Shown: positions 7,189 through 7,248 of the stretch, one piece after another
Numbering within the stretch: position 1 is the first letter of the stretch
Layout of the letters: each line of letters opens with the position of its first letter
DNA from: Brooklawnia sp049651565
Lineage (GTDB): Bacteria > Actinomycetota > Actinomycetes > Propionibacteriales > Propionibacteriaceae
Assembly: GCF_049651565.1 (NCBI RefSeq)
Contig: NZ_JBASCI010000264.1
Location: 1-7,248 of the forward strand
Length of the DNA: 7,248 nt
Reading direction: 5' to 3'
Position numbers and translations under genes: made by a program
The notes under the pieces: generated by a model
What the model was told of the DNA's origin: nothing
Database searches by the model: none
Seen by the model: the letters and a program-made list of their open reading frames with translations, nothing else

Positions 7189-7248
7189 CTAGCGGGGCAG
7201 GTCCACCTGCAGGACGCGCAGCCCCTCGGCGCCGGTGATGACCAGCAC
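7189..7248 (-). CDS. 3' end of a converging gene, possibly a beta-propeller-like protein (partial)
   Basis: Reading the minus strand from the right edge gives 19 codons and a TAG stop at 7191-7189: VLVITGAEGLRVLQVDLPR. Every one of the 19 codons ends in G or C, as expected for a real gene in this genome. The alternating hydrophobic pattern with a central GAEGLRV resembles a strand pair of a repeat protein such as a beta-propeller blade (compare the loose pattern AYVA.G..GLRV.DV), but 19 residues cannot establish a family. The gene converges on gene C, with a single base between the two stop codons, and is probably not part of the same transcript. The start and most of the protein lie outside the window. 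Confidence 0.6.
   Translation of the reverse strand: MLVITGAEGLRVLQVDLPR

Noticed and set aside
7198..7213. Inverted repeats CAGGT-CC-ACCTG and CCTGCAGG after gene C as a terminator
   Set aside because: The stems are four to five bases with loops too short to form, there is no T-run, and the bases are coding on the minus strand.

Overview
The window is very GC-rich (about 70% by eye), almost wholly coding, and packed with three co-directional genes on the + strand followed by the tail of a converging gene on the - strand. Codons end overwhelmingly in G or C, genes are joined by ATGA overlap or a 13-base gap, and Shine-Dalgarno sequences are strong (GGGGAGGAG, GAGGAGGG). This fits a high-GC actinomycete. 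Frequent AGG arginine codons hint at a group other than typical Streptomyces, but the host assignment is an inference. I see no RNA gene, CRISPR array, insertion sequence, attachment site or origin.

Layout: bases 1-1415 hold gene A, a large protein read in frame 3. Its frame is open to the left edge, so it is probably cut by the window. Gene B (1412-5629, 1405 aa) overlaps A by four bases. Gene C (5643-7187, 514 aa) follows B after 13 bases. One base after the stop of gene C comes the stop of a minus-strand gene (7189-7248), of which only the last 19 codons are visible.

A, B and C look to me like divergent members of three large, poorly characterised bacterial protein families that I recall occurring next to each other. 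The recognition rests on several separate motif blocks per protein, recalled from memory and not from a search. A has the NPxFIxAFxVGLN block followed by a DIIPI..W, an LVLL...RRYP.TVVY and an FRG.ITPDLVFF.FD block. B has an N-terminal LPLQLETKF block, an EPYGLLPIT block, an LGAYGWV block, an RAAA...PEPE..RTP block and a C-terminal APQAILIAVPP block. C has a DSLWFLTRQWQLGEFQGE block, an AVTDSFGE block, an EHWIP block and a C-terminal RPHLWIQR block.

None of the three shows a signal peptide, membrane segment or enzyme active-site signature that I can name. The tight operon layout and the co-occurrence suggest that they work together, perhaps as structural parts of one large assembly. Their actual role is unknown to me and I do not assign one.
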